Of a stretch of 64,000 nt of DNA, positions 17,842 to 24,408 are shown in pieces. The notes below the pieces were generated by a model. That model was given only the letters and a program-made list of their open reading frames with translations. It had not been told where the DNA came from and ran no database searches. How positions within the stretch are numbered: position 1 is the first letter of the stretch; every line of letters begins with the position of its first letter. Source of the DNA: CBDIDH01 sp965277595 (GTDB lineage Bacteria > Planctomycetota > Planctomycetia > Isosphaerales > Isosphaeraceae); assembly GCA_965277595.1 (NCBI GenBank), contig CBDIDH010000001.1, positions 2,108,001 to 2,172,000 of the forward strand, in the 5' to 3' direction. The translations under genes and the position numbers were made by a program.

Positions 17842-18114
17842 ATGTCATCACCGGCACACAAAATCCGCTTCAGCAACCTCTCGGTCACCATCTGGCGGAA
17901 CGTCAGCGACAAAGGCACCTGGTATTCGGTCACGCCGAGCCGCAGCTACAAACAGGGCGACGAAACCTGGAAGGAAACCGACAGCCTCGGCCAGGACGAC
18001 CTGCTCGCGATGGCGGAGCTGCACCGCCAGGCGTTCGTCTGGATCGCCAGGCAGGCCCAGGCCGACTCCAAAGCCCGCAAGGCCCGTCAGGAAGCCAACA
18101 GCGGCGACGAGTGA
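17842..18114 (+). CDS. Small conserved plasmid-type protein, unknown
   Basis: 90 residues from ATG 17842 with AAGGAAA upstream. The sequence (IWRNVSDKGTWYSVTPSRSY, then QGDETWKETDSLGQDDLLAM) is of a type often seen on conjugative plasmids next to other short proteins of unknown role. It looks like a small beta-sheet plus helix fold and may bind nucleic acid. It is first in a run of short genes separated by GC hairpins. Confidence 0.8.
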   Translation: MSSPAHKIRFSNLSVTIWRNVSDKGTWYSVTPSRSYKQGDETWKETDSLGQDDLLAMAELHRQAFVWIARQAQADSKARKARQEANSGDE

Positions 18115-18121
18115 AACCCAT

Positions 18122-18145
18122 CGGGCGGGCATCGCTGCCCGCCCG
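18122..18145. terminator. CGGGCGGGCA hairpin after the 90-aa gene
   Basis: Perfect 10-bp stem with a TCGC loop, no T-run. It is one of three almost identical hairpins after consecutive short genes. Without a T-run it may attenuate or protect mRNA rather than stop transcription. Confidence 0.55.
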
Positions 18146-18176
18146 TTCCTCAACATCAACATTAATGGAGTTAACA

Positions 18177-18554
18177 ATGGCAAACAATTATAGCCAAGCC
18201 ACAGTATCACCTAACATGCCAGCATCACTGTTTAGTGAGGCGGAGCTTGAATCGCTCTCATTTGCTTGCGGCCTTTCGAGCGAGCAGCATGACGGCAATC
18301 TGTACTTTTTCTTTGGCGAGATTTTCTCAGAAGAAGGGGAGGACAGTGAAGGTGTTTGCGTCAATTGCCTCAAAGTATTCGAAGATAAACTCAGGACGCT
18401 CGATCCTGTTGAGTATCCCTATATCACAATTGAAGGTGCAGCAACATGCGACAAAATGCGGCATGGGGAGTTTGGCGGATTTGCATATTTTATCACGCGC
18501 GATGAGGAGCGTTACGTTTCTACATGGCAATGGCTGCATCAGCAGACACTTTAA
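18177..18554 (+). CDS. Unknown acidic protein of lower GC
   Basis: 125 residues from ATG 18177 with GGAG six bases upstream; ATG 18165 is also in frame. The protein is acidic (GEIFSEEGEDSEGVCVNCLK) and ends FITRDEERYVSTWQWLHQQT. Two Cys in CVNCLK could bind metal. Codon use is noticeably AT-richer than in the genes on both sides, so it was probably inserted into the operon, yet it is bracketed by the same hairpins. Confidence 0.65.
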   Translation: MANNYSQATVSPNMPASLFSEAELESLSFACGLSSEQHDGNLYFFFGEIFSEEGEDSEGVCVNCLKVFEDKLRTLDPVEYPYITIEGAATCDKMRHGEFGGFAYFITRDEERYVSTWQWLHQQTL

Positions 18555-18563
18555 CTTAACCCA

Positions 18564-18594
18564 CCGGGCGGGCTTCGGCCCGCCCGGTTTTTTT
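18564..18594 (+). terminator. Strong rho-independent terminator
   Basis: 10-bp stem CCGGGCGGGC with a TTCG tetraloop, followed by seven T. It is a textbook intrinsic terminator after the 125-aa gene. Confidence 0.85.
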
Positions 18595-18619
18595 AATCAT
18601 TCTGTATGGAGTAACCACC

Positions 18620-18910
18620 ATGGCAAAACTTGTCATCGCAATCGATCGGCCAAGATTCCCGCTTGGGCAGATCGTCATCACCGCCAACGCCCAGGCACGG
18701 CTCGACCCCAGCGACGTCGAGCAAGGCATTTCCCGGCACGGCAGCGGCGATTGGGGCGAGATCTGCCCGGAAGACGCCCGCGCGAATGCGGACGGCCTGG
18801 AGCACGGCGACCGGCTGATGTCCGTCTACGGCAAGGGCCACCGGCGTTTCTGGATCATCACCGAATGGGACCGTTCGGTCACCACCGTGTTGATGCCGGA
18901 AGATTATTAA
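18620..18910 (+). CDS. Conserved plasmid protein, ~96 aa
   Basis: 96 residues from ATG 18620 with GGAG upstream. It contains FPLGQIVITANAQARL, RHGSGDWGEICPEDARANAD, and a FWIITEWDRSVTT core. This pattern is widespread in short proteins of plasmids and ICEs, usually without an assigned function. Located between two hairpins of the same family. Confidence 0.82.
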   Translation: MAKLVIAIDRPRFPLGQIVITANAQARLDPSDVEQGISRHGSGDWGEICPEDARANADGLEHGDRLMSVYGKGHRRFWIITEWDRSVTTVLMPEDY

Positions 18911-18916
18911 CCAACC

Positions 18917-18938
18917 GGGCGGGCAGCGATGCCCGCCC
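18917..18938. terminator. GGGCGGGCA hairpin after the 96-aa gene
   Basis: Perfect 9-bp stem with a GCGA tetraloop, no T-run, between the 96-aa and 298-aa genes. Third member of the local hairpin series. Confidence 0.55.
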
Positions 18939-18956
18939 TCATTTCATGGAGCATTT

Positions 18957-19853
18957 ATGACAGACAATCAAAACGAAACCAACGGCGCGAACAGCGGCTG
19001 GAGCCTCCACTTCGAACGGGACGGCACTGAAGACATCGCCGTTATCTGTGATGCCGCCGGTGACGAAATCGCCCGCAGCCGTCCCTTCTGGCTTCCCTAC
19101 GCCGATGATCCGGCGCCGCCGACCCTTTCTGCGATGCGGCTGATGCACGCCGCCCCGCGATTACTGGCGGCAGTGGAGGGGGTCATCGACTACGCCGAGA
19201 GCGAAGCGTTTTGTCTGGATAAGCTGAAGGACAGCCCGGAAGCCGAAGCCGAGGCAGAGCGAGCGTGGAAGGCCGTCGAACACGCCCAGGCCGTCATCGC
19301 CGCCGTGAAAACCGGTGGCATCGAAGATTGCGAAGGCGAAAAAATGGCCGCTCTGGTCGATGTGGCCGGTGACGAGGAGTACCGCCAGTCCGTGATGGTC
19401 TATTTCGAGGATGAGCGGGTACGCAAGGCCGGGCCAGCGTTGCTGGCGGCGTTGGAAGACCTGATGCAACAGTTTATCGGCATAGGCATCGCAGCCGAAA
19501 GTAGAGATGATCCCGACCTTGATTTTGGCCAATGGGCAGGTACAGAAGGCTTATCTTTCGCCAAAGCCCGCACCGCCATCGCCGAGGCAAAAACGGCTGG
19601 GATACTTCCGGCATCGGCCGACATCGACATCCACGGCCTGCTCGCCGAACGCCGGCAAATCGCAGTTATCTGGAGCGTCAAGGACGTGCGGGGAATCCGG
19701 CCGGATTTGACCGAGGAACCATGCTGGAAGGTACTGCAAGAGGTGGATCGACACCAGGACGCCGAACTTTGCATTACCTGGCTGACGCTGGAGCTGGTCG
19801 CCGAGGATGCGTTCGGCGACGCCCCCGAAACCGGCCAGGCAGAGGAGGCATAG
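18957..19853 (+). CDS. Plasmid-type protein with two internal repeats
   Basis: 298 residues from ATG 18957. It contains two copies of a helical module: APRLLAAVEGVIDYAESEAF with VEHAQAVIAAVKTGGI, and GPALLAALEDLMQQFIGIGI with KARTAIAEAKTAGI. Single copies of this module occur in many plasmid proteins. The N-terminus (SGWSLHFERDGTEDIAVICD) is a beta-rich segment, and the C-terminal part (IDIHGLLAERRQIAVIWSVK) is distinct. Function unknown; it is probably co-transcribed with the next gene two bases away. Confidence 0.75.
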   Translation: MTDNQNETNGANSGWSLHFERDGTEDIAVICDAAGDEIARSRPFWLPYADDPAPPTLSAMRLMHAAPRLLAAVEGVIDYAESEAFCLDKLKDSPEAEAEAERAWKAVEHAQAVIAAVKTGGIEDCEGEKMAALVDVAGDEEYRQSVMVYFEDERVRKAGPALLAALEDLMQQFIGIGIAAESRDDPDLDFGQWAGTEGLSFAKARTAIAEAKTAGILPASADIDIHGLLAERRQIAVIWSVKDVRGIRPDLTEEPCWKVLQEVDRHQDAELCITWLTLELVAEDAFGDAPETGQAEEA

Positions 19854-19855
19854 GC

Positions 19856-20428
19856 ATGGACGCCATCGAAACCGAAGCCGTCGAGCAGGACGGCCAGACC
19901 TACCGCATCACCATCTATCCGGATGGCGATGCGCCCAACCCGCTCGACGACTGGAGCGAAATGGGTGCCATCCTCAGCCTGAACCGCCGGCACCGGAATT
20001 TCGACCCCATCCGCGTCGCATCGGCGATCGAAAGCAATCCCGACGCCGTGCCGCTCAGCTATTTCGAGCACGGGCTTTGCCTGTGGTCGGTCGCCGGAGA
20101 ATTGCCCGCCGGTGCGCGCTGCCCGTTCGATTCGGTGCCGTTCGCCGGTGTCTGGCTACCCGATAGCGAGACGCTCGAATCGGCCCGCAATTATGGCGGG
20201 TTCACCCGCCGCCACTTCATGCGCAAACGCGCGCGGCAGGCGTGTGCCGCCTACACCGACTGGTGCAACAGTGAGATTTACGGCTACGAAGTCCACCGCA
20301 TCGATGGTTGCGGCGGGTGTCACGCCGAGCGGTCTGAATTGGTCGATTCCTGCTGGGGTTTCTACGGTTTGGAGCAATGCCGCTCCGAAGCCGGAGCGGT
20401 CATCGCCGCACTGGCGAAACCCGGATAA
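19856..20428 (+). CDS. Plasmid-type protein with Cys-rich end, unknown
   Basis: 190 residues from ATG 19856 with GGAGG upstream. The N-terminus (YRITIYPDGDAPNPLDDWSE) matches a type of plasmid protein known to me only as hypothetical. Cysteines cluster in HRIDGCGGCHAERSELVDSC, suggesting a metal site. It begins two bases after the preceding stop, so it is translationally linked. Confidence 0.75.
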   Translation: MDAIETEAVEQDGQTYRITIYPDGDAPNPLDDWSEMGAILSLNRRHRNFDPIRVASAIESNPDAVPLSYFEHGLCLWSVAGELPAGARCPFDSVPFAGVWLPDSETLESARNYGGFTRRHFMRKRARQACAAYTDWCNSEIYGYEVHRIDGCGGCHAERSELVDSCWGFYGLEQCRSEAGAVIAALAKPG

Positions 20429-20437
20429 GCCCCCACG

Positions 20438-20466
20438 TTGACTAATTGTTAAACTTTATATAAATT
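20438..20466 (+). promoter_or_regulatory. Promoter of the ParE-type TA operon
   Basis: TTGACT at 20438-20443 and an AT-rich -10 region (tatataaatta) about 15-17 bases later, ending roughly 20 bases before the antitoxin start. Confidence 0.55.
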
Positions 20467-20488
20467 ATTTCCATAGCAAGAGGACCGC

Positions 20489-20713
20489 ATGCCCCAGCCG
20501 AACGACGATTTTGACATTTCCGCACTCTCGCTTGAGGAGCGTACCCTGCTGGCACACCGGCTGTGGCGAAGCGTGCATGACGAGGTCGTATCGCGCCCGC
20601 TAACCGAAAGCCAATGGGCGGAAGTCGAGCGCCGGCTTGCCGAGGCGGACGCCGGGCGAATGGATTTCATCCCGTGGCAGGCGTTGAAGCAGCGGCTGAT
20701 CAGCCGAAAATGA
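20489..20713 (+). CDS. Addiction-module antitoxin (RelB/CHP02574-like)
   Basis: 74 residues from ATG 20489 with GAGG upstream. The sequence (LSLEERTLLAHRLWRSVHDE, then LTESQWAEVERRLAEADAGR) is typical of the short addiction-module component family that pairs with ParE-type toxins. Its TGA overlaps the toxin ATG. Confidence 0.88.
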   Translation: MPQPNDDFDISALSLEERTLLAHRLWRSVHDEVVSRPLTESQWAEVERRLAEADAGRMDFIPWQALKQRLISRK

Positions 20714-21027
20714 GCCCGGCGTTTCCGCTGAGCGTTTTTGCCGCCGCAGAAACCGACGTCGAGGAAGCCGTTCGGTGGTATGACGGTGTAGGTCCCGGCA
20801 TCGGCGATGCCTTTCTGCTCGATCTGGACGAGCTGCTCACTCACATAGGCCAGCATCCCGAGATGTTCCAGTCCATCAAAGGCCCGGTGCGCCGCGCCGT
20901 CATGCGCGGCTTTCCCTACTCGGTCCTTTACCGCGTGCTGGCCGGAGGCATCGAGATCATCGGCGTCCTTCACACCCATGGCGATCCTGCCCGCGCCGCC
21001 GCCCGGACGCGAGTACGCCGGCTGTAA
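20710..21027 (+). CDS. ParE/RelE-type toxin
   Basis: 105 residues, ATGA-coupled to the antitoxin. It carries the ParE signature AETDVEEAVRWYDGVGPGIG, then FPYSVLYRVLAGGIEIIGVL and HTHGDP near the end. Family members poison DNA gyrase or cleave mRNA; which applies here cannot be told from sequence. Pairing with a CHP02574-type antitoxin is standard. Confidence 0.9.
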   Translation: MSPAFPLSVFAAAETDVEEAVRWYDGVGPGIGDAFLLDLDELLTHIGQHPEMFQSIKGPVRRAVMRGFPYSVLYRVLAGGIEIIGVLHTHGDPARAAARTRVRRL

Positions 21028-21389
21028 CACAGCCCTGCCTGTCCAGCGTCATGACGGAATAGCCGTTCATCGCGACCCAGCCGGACGACGACTGAAAGCC
21101 CCTCGACTCAATACCGAAGTTCACTCAAAGCCCTCGGGGCTCACGGGGCGACTCGCTCCGTCTCTCCGGAGTCCTGTTGTGGTATCTGTAAATGGGGAAT
21201 TCCCGTGTTTTCTTTACCGTGAGATGCAGAAAACTGTCGCTTTCCTCGTTTTTTCGATTCGTTGCATTATGAATTGCAGATACCACACGACGTCTCGGAC
21301 TTGAGAGGGCCTCGTTCGCTCCTCTCGGGGTCAACTTGTGGTATCTGCAATGCTTGATCGAACCGGTGTCCCGTGCTATTGACGGCCGC
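21028..21389. repeat. Intergenic triple repeat with 15-bp perfect inverted copies
   Basis: The word tgtggtatctgYaat occurs at 21178-21193 (plus), 21273-21287 (inverted, perfect) and 21337-21351 (plus). The second and third form a perfect 15-bp inverted repeat around about 50 bases. The first and third are each preceded by similar pyrimidine-rich text (ctctccggagtcctgt and cctctcggggtcaact). The block lies before a gene whose N-terminus resembles IS transposases, so it may be a relic of a transposon end. Confidence 0.6.
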
Positions 21390-21941
21390 ATGGCCTTTGT
21401 CACCTTACGCCGATGCCGCAACACCAGCAGCTATTACCTGGTCGAGAGCTACCGCGACGAGCAAGGACGCTCGCGCAAGCGAACGCTGTGCTATCTCGGC
21501 CGCGAAGCGGATGGAACCGCTACGCTGGAGAAAGCTTTGGCCCACTGGCGGCGCGTCCGCAGAGAAGTGACCCGCGATCTCGCTTCCGCCAAAGGCAAGC
21601 GGCGGCGTATCCTGGTTAACCGGATCGCCGAAAACGAAGAACGCATCGGACGGTTGGTTCGGTATATTTACCAAGCCACCCGCGCCGAAGCCGAACGCAA
21701 GAAGCGGCGGCAGGCGGAGGAAGAAGCCAGCCGACGCAGAGCGGAAGAGGCAGAGCACTGGCGGGCGATCGAACGGCTGCACCGGCACCCGTCGGCCGAG
21801 CACGCTCAGGCGGCGAAGCGCGCGTTTCGCACGCTCGCCTTGCGGCTCCACCCCGATCAGGGCGGAAGCCACGAGGCGTTCATTCACCTGCAAGCCACCT
21901 ATGACCGCGCCGCCGCTGCCTGGCGTCGAAAGGCGGGCTGA
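21390..21941 (+). CDS. J-domain protein with transposase-like N-terminus
   Basis: 183 residues from ATG 21390. The N-terminal 40 residues (MAFVTLRRCRNTSSYYLVES, then GRSRKRTLCYLG) resemble the opening of IS4/IS1634-type transposases, where a short beta domain reads YRDxxGxxRxRTLxxLG. The middle is a long Arg/Glu coiled coil. The C-terminus is a J-domain-like helix pair with the HPD motif (RLHPDQGGSHEAF), the signature that stimulates Hsp70 ATPase. Such fusions occur on mobile elements. Whether it still contacts DnaK is not shown. Confidence 0.75.
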   Translation: MAFVTLRRCRNTSSYYLVESYRDEQGRSRKRTLCYLGREADGTATLEKALAHWRRVRREVTRDLASAKGKRRRILVNRIAENEERIGRLVRYIYQATRAEAERKKRRQAEEEASRRRAEEAEHWRAIERLHRHPSAEHAQAAKRAFRTLALRLHPDQGGSHEAFIHLQATYDRAAAAWRRKAG

Positions 21942-22099
21942 GCCGGCCCGAGGAGAGCAAGAATGAGTGGTCAAAGCGGTTCGTCTACCTTCGGGGCGGG
22001 TTTGTTGCGATCCTGACCTTGACGAAACGCTAGAAATCCGTCCAATATGGCATTCTGTCCACAGAAGTAGCTTCGTCCAGCGATTTCAGGACCAGTACG

Positions 22100-23014
22100 A
22101 TGGGGCTTTTCTCGAAGAGCCAGGGGCAAAAGAAAACCGGACTGCGATATGACCTGCCGATGAGCGCCAGGAACAGGATCGTCTATGTCATCGCGGAAGT
22201 GCTCCGTAATGACATGACCGCCTTTGGGCAAGGATTCGACCTCGCCCGCGTTTTCGAAGAAGTCGGTAGGAAGGCGTTGCAGGAATACGGGGGCCTGAAC
22301 GCTGGCCAGTATGCCAGTTCACTTCAAGCCGCCGCCCAGGAGCACTTCGCCAATTGCCCAGACGACAAGGCCCTGGACTTCATCGAGATCATGTTTCAGA
22401 TCCCACCGTACTTCTATCTGTCACCGGCCATAGAGGGAATCAACAAGGTTTTCCGTGACGAAAACATCGGCTATGAGCTGACCCCCTTGCGTGAGATCGA
22501 CACAGGCGAATCAGGCAATCTCTATGGTTTCCCTGCTGGTCGCCGGATTACGTATGAATTCCCGAAAATCATCCGCAAGGATACTGAATACCTACACAAG
22601 GAGGTCATCGAGCCTTGCCTTGAGATTTTAGGCCGACCGGGTTTGGAAACGGCTCTCTCAGAAATGATGAAAGCCCACGAGGCATACCGGAAAGGCGAAT
22701 ACGCGGACGCGATCACGGCGACGGCTTCTGCCTTTGAGAGCACGCTTAAAACAATCTGCTCGAAGAAGGGCTGGGCGTACAACCCCGATAAAGACACGCT
22801 CTCGCCCCTCGTAAAGGCGTGTAGCTCCAACGACCTGTTCCCGGCCTTCTATATACCGATCTTTGAGGCTGTGGGAACCATACGAAACAAGATGAGCGCC
22901 GCTCATGGCCGGGGACCGAAACCCATGTACAAGGTGGATAAAGAACACGCCGATCACATGATGCAGATGACTTCGGCGCACATTACATTTGTCCTCAGGC
23001 AGGCCGATCTTTGA
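22100..23014 (+). CDS. AbiJ/STM4504-like protein with HEPN-type RNase motif
   Basis: 304 residues from ATG 22100 with AGGA upstream. The N-terminal domain (SARNRIVYVIAEVLRNDMTA) is like the AbiJ-NTD class, and the C-terminal domain (KAHEAYRKGEYADAITATAS) leads into RNKMSAAHG, where R262 and H269 form an R-x6-H motif typical of HEPN RNases. Related proteins are abortive-infection effectors. It overlaps the next ORF slightly or abuts it (start 23031), so the two probably form a unit. It shows lower GC than the plasmid backbone. Family assignment is by motif only. Confidence 0.75.
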   Translation: MGLFSKSQGQKKTGLRYDLPMSARNRIVYVIAEVLRNDMTAFGQGFDLARVFEEVGRKALQEYGGLNAGQYASSLQAAAQEHFANCPDDKALDFIEIMFQIPPYFYLSPAIEGINKVFRDENIGYELTPLREIDTGESGNLYGFPAGRRITYEFPKIIRKDTEYLHKEVIEPCLEILGRPGLETALSEMMKAHEAYRKGEYADAITATASAFESTLKTICSKKGWAYNPDKDTLSPLVKACSSNDLFPAFYIPIFEAVGTIRNKMSAAHGRGPKPMYKVDKEHADHMMQMTSAHITFVLRQADL

Positions 23015-23030
23015 TTACATGGGAGCCATG

Positions 23031-23621
23031 ATGAGCCTTGAAATGGCTGCCAAGTCCGTGATCGACATCTCGATTGCGGTCCTTGAAGAATTGGAACTGA
23101 TCGGAGAACAACGCTCATGCATTTTGGCGGCGGCGGCGGCGACTGAGGTGCTTCACCGAAAAGGCTACGAAGCGGCGTACACCCTCACCGTCGGAGCGAC
23201 AATCTACAATCCGATCTTTACGGCATGGGTCAAACAGAACGGATTCCCCAAAGACCAAACCACCTTAGATCGATGTGAAGCGGCTGGAGGTGCTCAAGTC
23301 TGTATTGGCACGAACAAGCCGAAAGACATTCACGTCGCCGTCATCATTCCCGGAGTATTTGGCGAACGCCATGCGATGAGCGATGTGACGATCACCCAAG
23401 CGAATCATCCGGAATGGAAGATCGAACTGAAGCCCGTAATCGCGCCCGTGACGGAGAAATTCGTAAGGGGCGAAGTGAAATTCAGACCCGAGTTGAATGG
23501 CTGCACAATTGCCTACGAGGCATTTCCCCAAGATCGTGAGTTTGAGAAAAGCGTGCTCTGGACGCACAAAGAAGCACTGGCTGTTCTTGTAAGCCGAATG
23601 CTGAGGAGGCTTGAGAAGTAG
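23031..23621 (+). CDS. Unknown partner of AbiJ-like gene, possible Cys-His-Asp hydrolase fold
   Basis: 196 residues from ATG 23031 (MSLEMAAKSV), chosen for GGAG five bases upstream; ATG at 23019 and 23028 are in frame. The order C30 (EQRSCILAAA), H101 (KDIHVAVIIPG) and D118 (AMSDVTITQANHPEW) is that of papain/transglutaminase-like enzymes, and residues 30-60 look like the helix carrying the nucleophile. I do not recognise a family. Being 16 bases after an HEPN effector gene, it could be an immunity or modifying partner. Confidence 0.6.
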   Translation: MSLEMAAKSVIDISIAVLEELELIGEQRSCILAAAAATEVLHRKGYEAAYTLTVGATIYNPIFTAWVKQNGFPKDQTTLDRCEAAGGAQVCIGTNKPKDIHVAVIIPGVFGERHAMSDVTITQANHPEWKIELKPVIAPVTEKFVRGEVKFRPELNGCTIAYEAFPQDREFEKSVLWTHKEALAVLVSRMLRRLEK

Positions 23622-23665
23622 ATTGGCCGCCGTCCACCAGCTACTCGTTATCTAGGAGATTGGCA

Positions 23666-23884
23666 ATGACCGTGAAAGAACTCAAACAGAAGCTTGCAAA
23701 AATGGACGACAAGGAGTATGTCGCCATCACGCTGGAGGACGACGCGGGGTTGCAATTCTTCGACCTGATCGATGTGTCATCCCATCGCGGGACGCCGATG
23801 CGCACACCCGACGGCGAAGCCGGCTATACGTTCGAGTCGTCTGGGCCAGCCAACTGGACTTTCATCCAGATCGAGAAGGCCTGA
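23666..23884 (+). CDS. Small protein, unknown
   Basis: 72 residues from ATG 23666 (MTVKELKQKLAKMDDKEYVA) with GGAG upstream. Proteins with this opening are commonly small cargo-associated proteins in phages and defence islands. It ends nine bases before the convergent minus-strand gene. Confidence 0.65.
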   Translation: MTVKELKQKLAKMDDKEYVAITLEDDAGLQFFDLIDVSSHRGTPMRTPDGEAGYTFESSGPANWTFIQIEKA

Positions 23885-23892
23885 GCGGAGCC

Positions 23893-24408
23893 TCACTCTG
23901 CTGCCTTGACGCTAACGCCGGTGATCGCCAAGGCGCTTTCATCGGCGAAATCCCGTCTGCCCGGCAGCTCGGCCAGCCATGCCAGCCGGTGCCGCCGTAG
24001 CGGATCGACCAGCCGGAACAGGTGCCGGCCTTCCAGCCGCACATCCGCCACGCCGATGAACCTCAGCAGCAACACCGGGCCTTTGCCCGCGTCCGTGCCC
24101 GGCTGGAAATCGCTGAACCGCAGGTCACTGTAAGCGAACGTCTTGATCGACCAATCCTTGAGCAGCAGCGACAGCATGGTCTCCGGCTTGTTTCCGATCC
24201 GCGAATGCGCCGCGTAAGCGTCGCCCGGCTGCGGCAGGGCCACGGCATCGTCATCCGCCGCCGGAGGCGGCGGCGCGGATGCCGGACCAGGCGGAGGTTT
24301 CGGGGCCGCGCGCCCTTGCTTGTCGAGTTCACTCAGCAGTTGGCTGGGTGACGGCCGGGCCTTAGCGCCCAGCCGATCACGCAGCAGGGTTTCATCGTTA
24401 TCGGCCAT
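23893..24408 (-). CDS. Relaxase-operon protein, unknown
   Basis: 171 residues from ATG 24408 with GGCAGGT upstream; it overlaps the relaxase 3' end by 11 bases. The N-terminal third is low complexity with a Pro/Ala linker (APKPPPGPASAPPPPAADDD), and the rest is a compact domain (MLSLLLKDWSIKTFAYSDLR, then HLFRLVDPLRRHRLAWLAEL). Translational coupling to the relaxase suggests an accessory transfer role. No family recognised. Confidence 0.7.
   Translation of the reverse strand: MADNDETLLRDRLGAKARPSPSQLLSELDKQGRAAPKPPPGPASAPPPPAADDDAVALPQPGDAYAAHSRIGNKPETMLSLLLKDWSIKTFAYSDLRFSDFQPGTDAGKGPVLLLRFIGVADVRLEGRHLFRLVDPLRRHRLAWLAELPGRRDFADESALAITGVSVKAAE

Noticed and set aside
17559..17933. Minus-strand frame of 124 codons across the gap and 90-aa gene
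   Set aside because: Shadow-like composition and overlaps a well-supported gene on the other strand.
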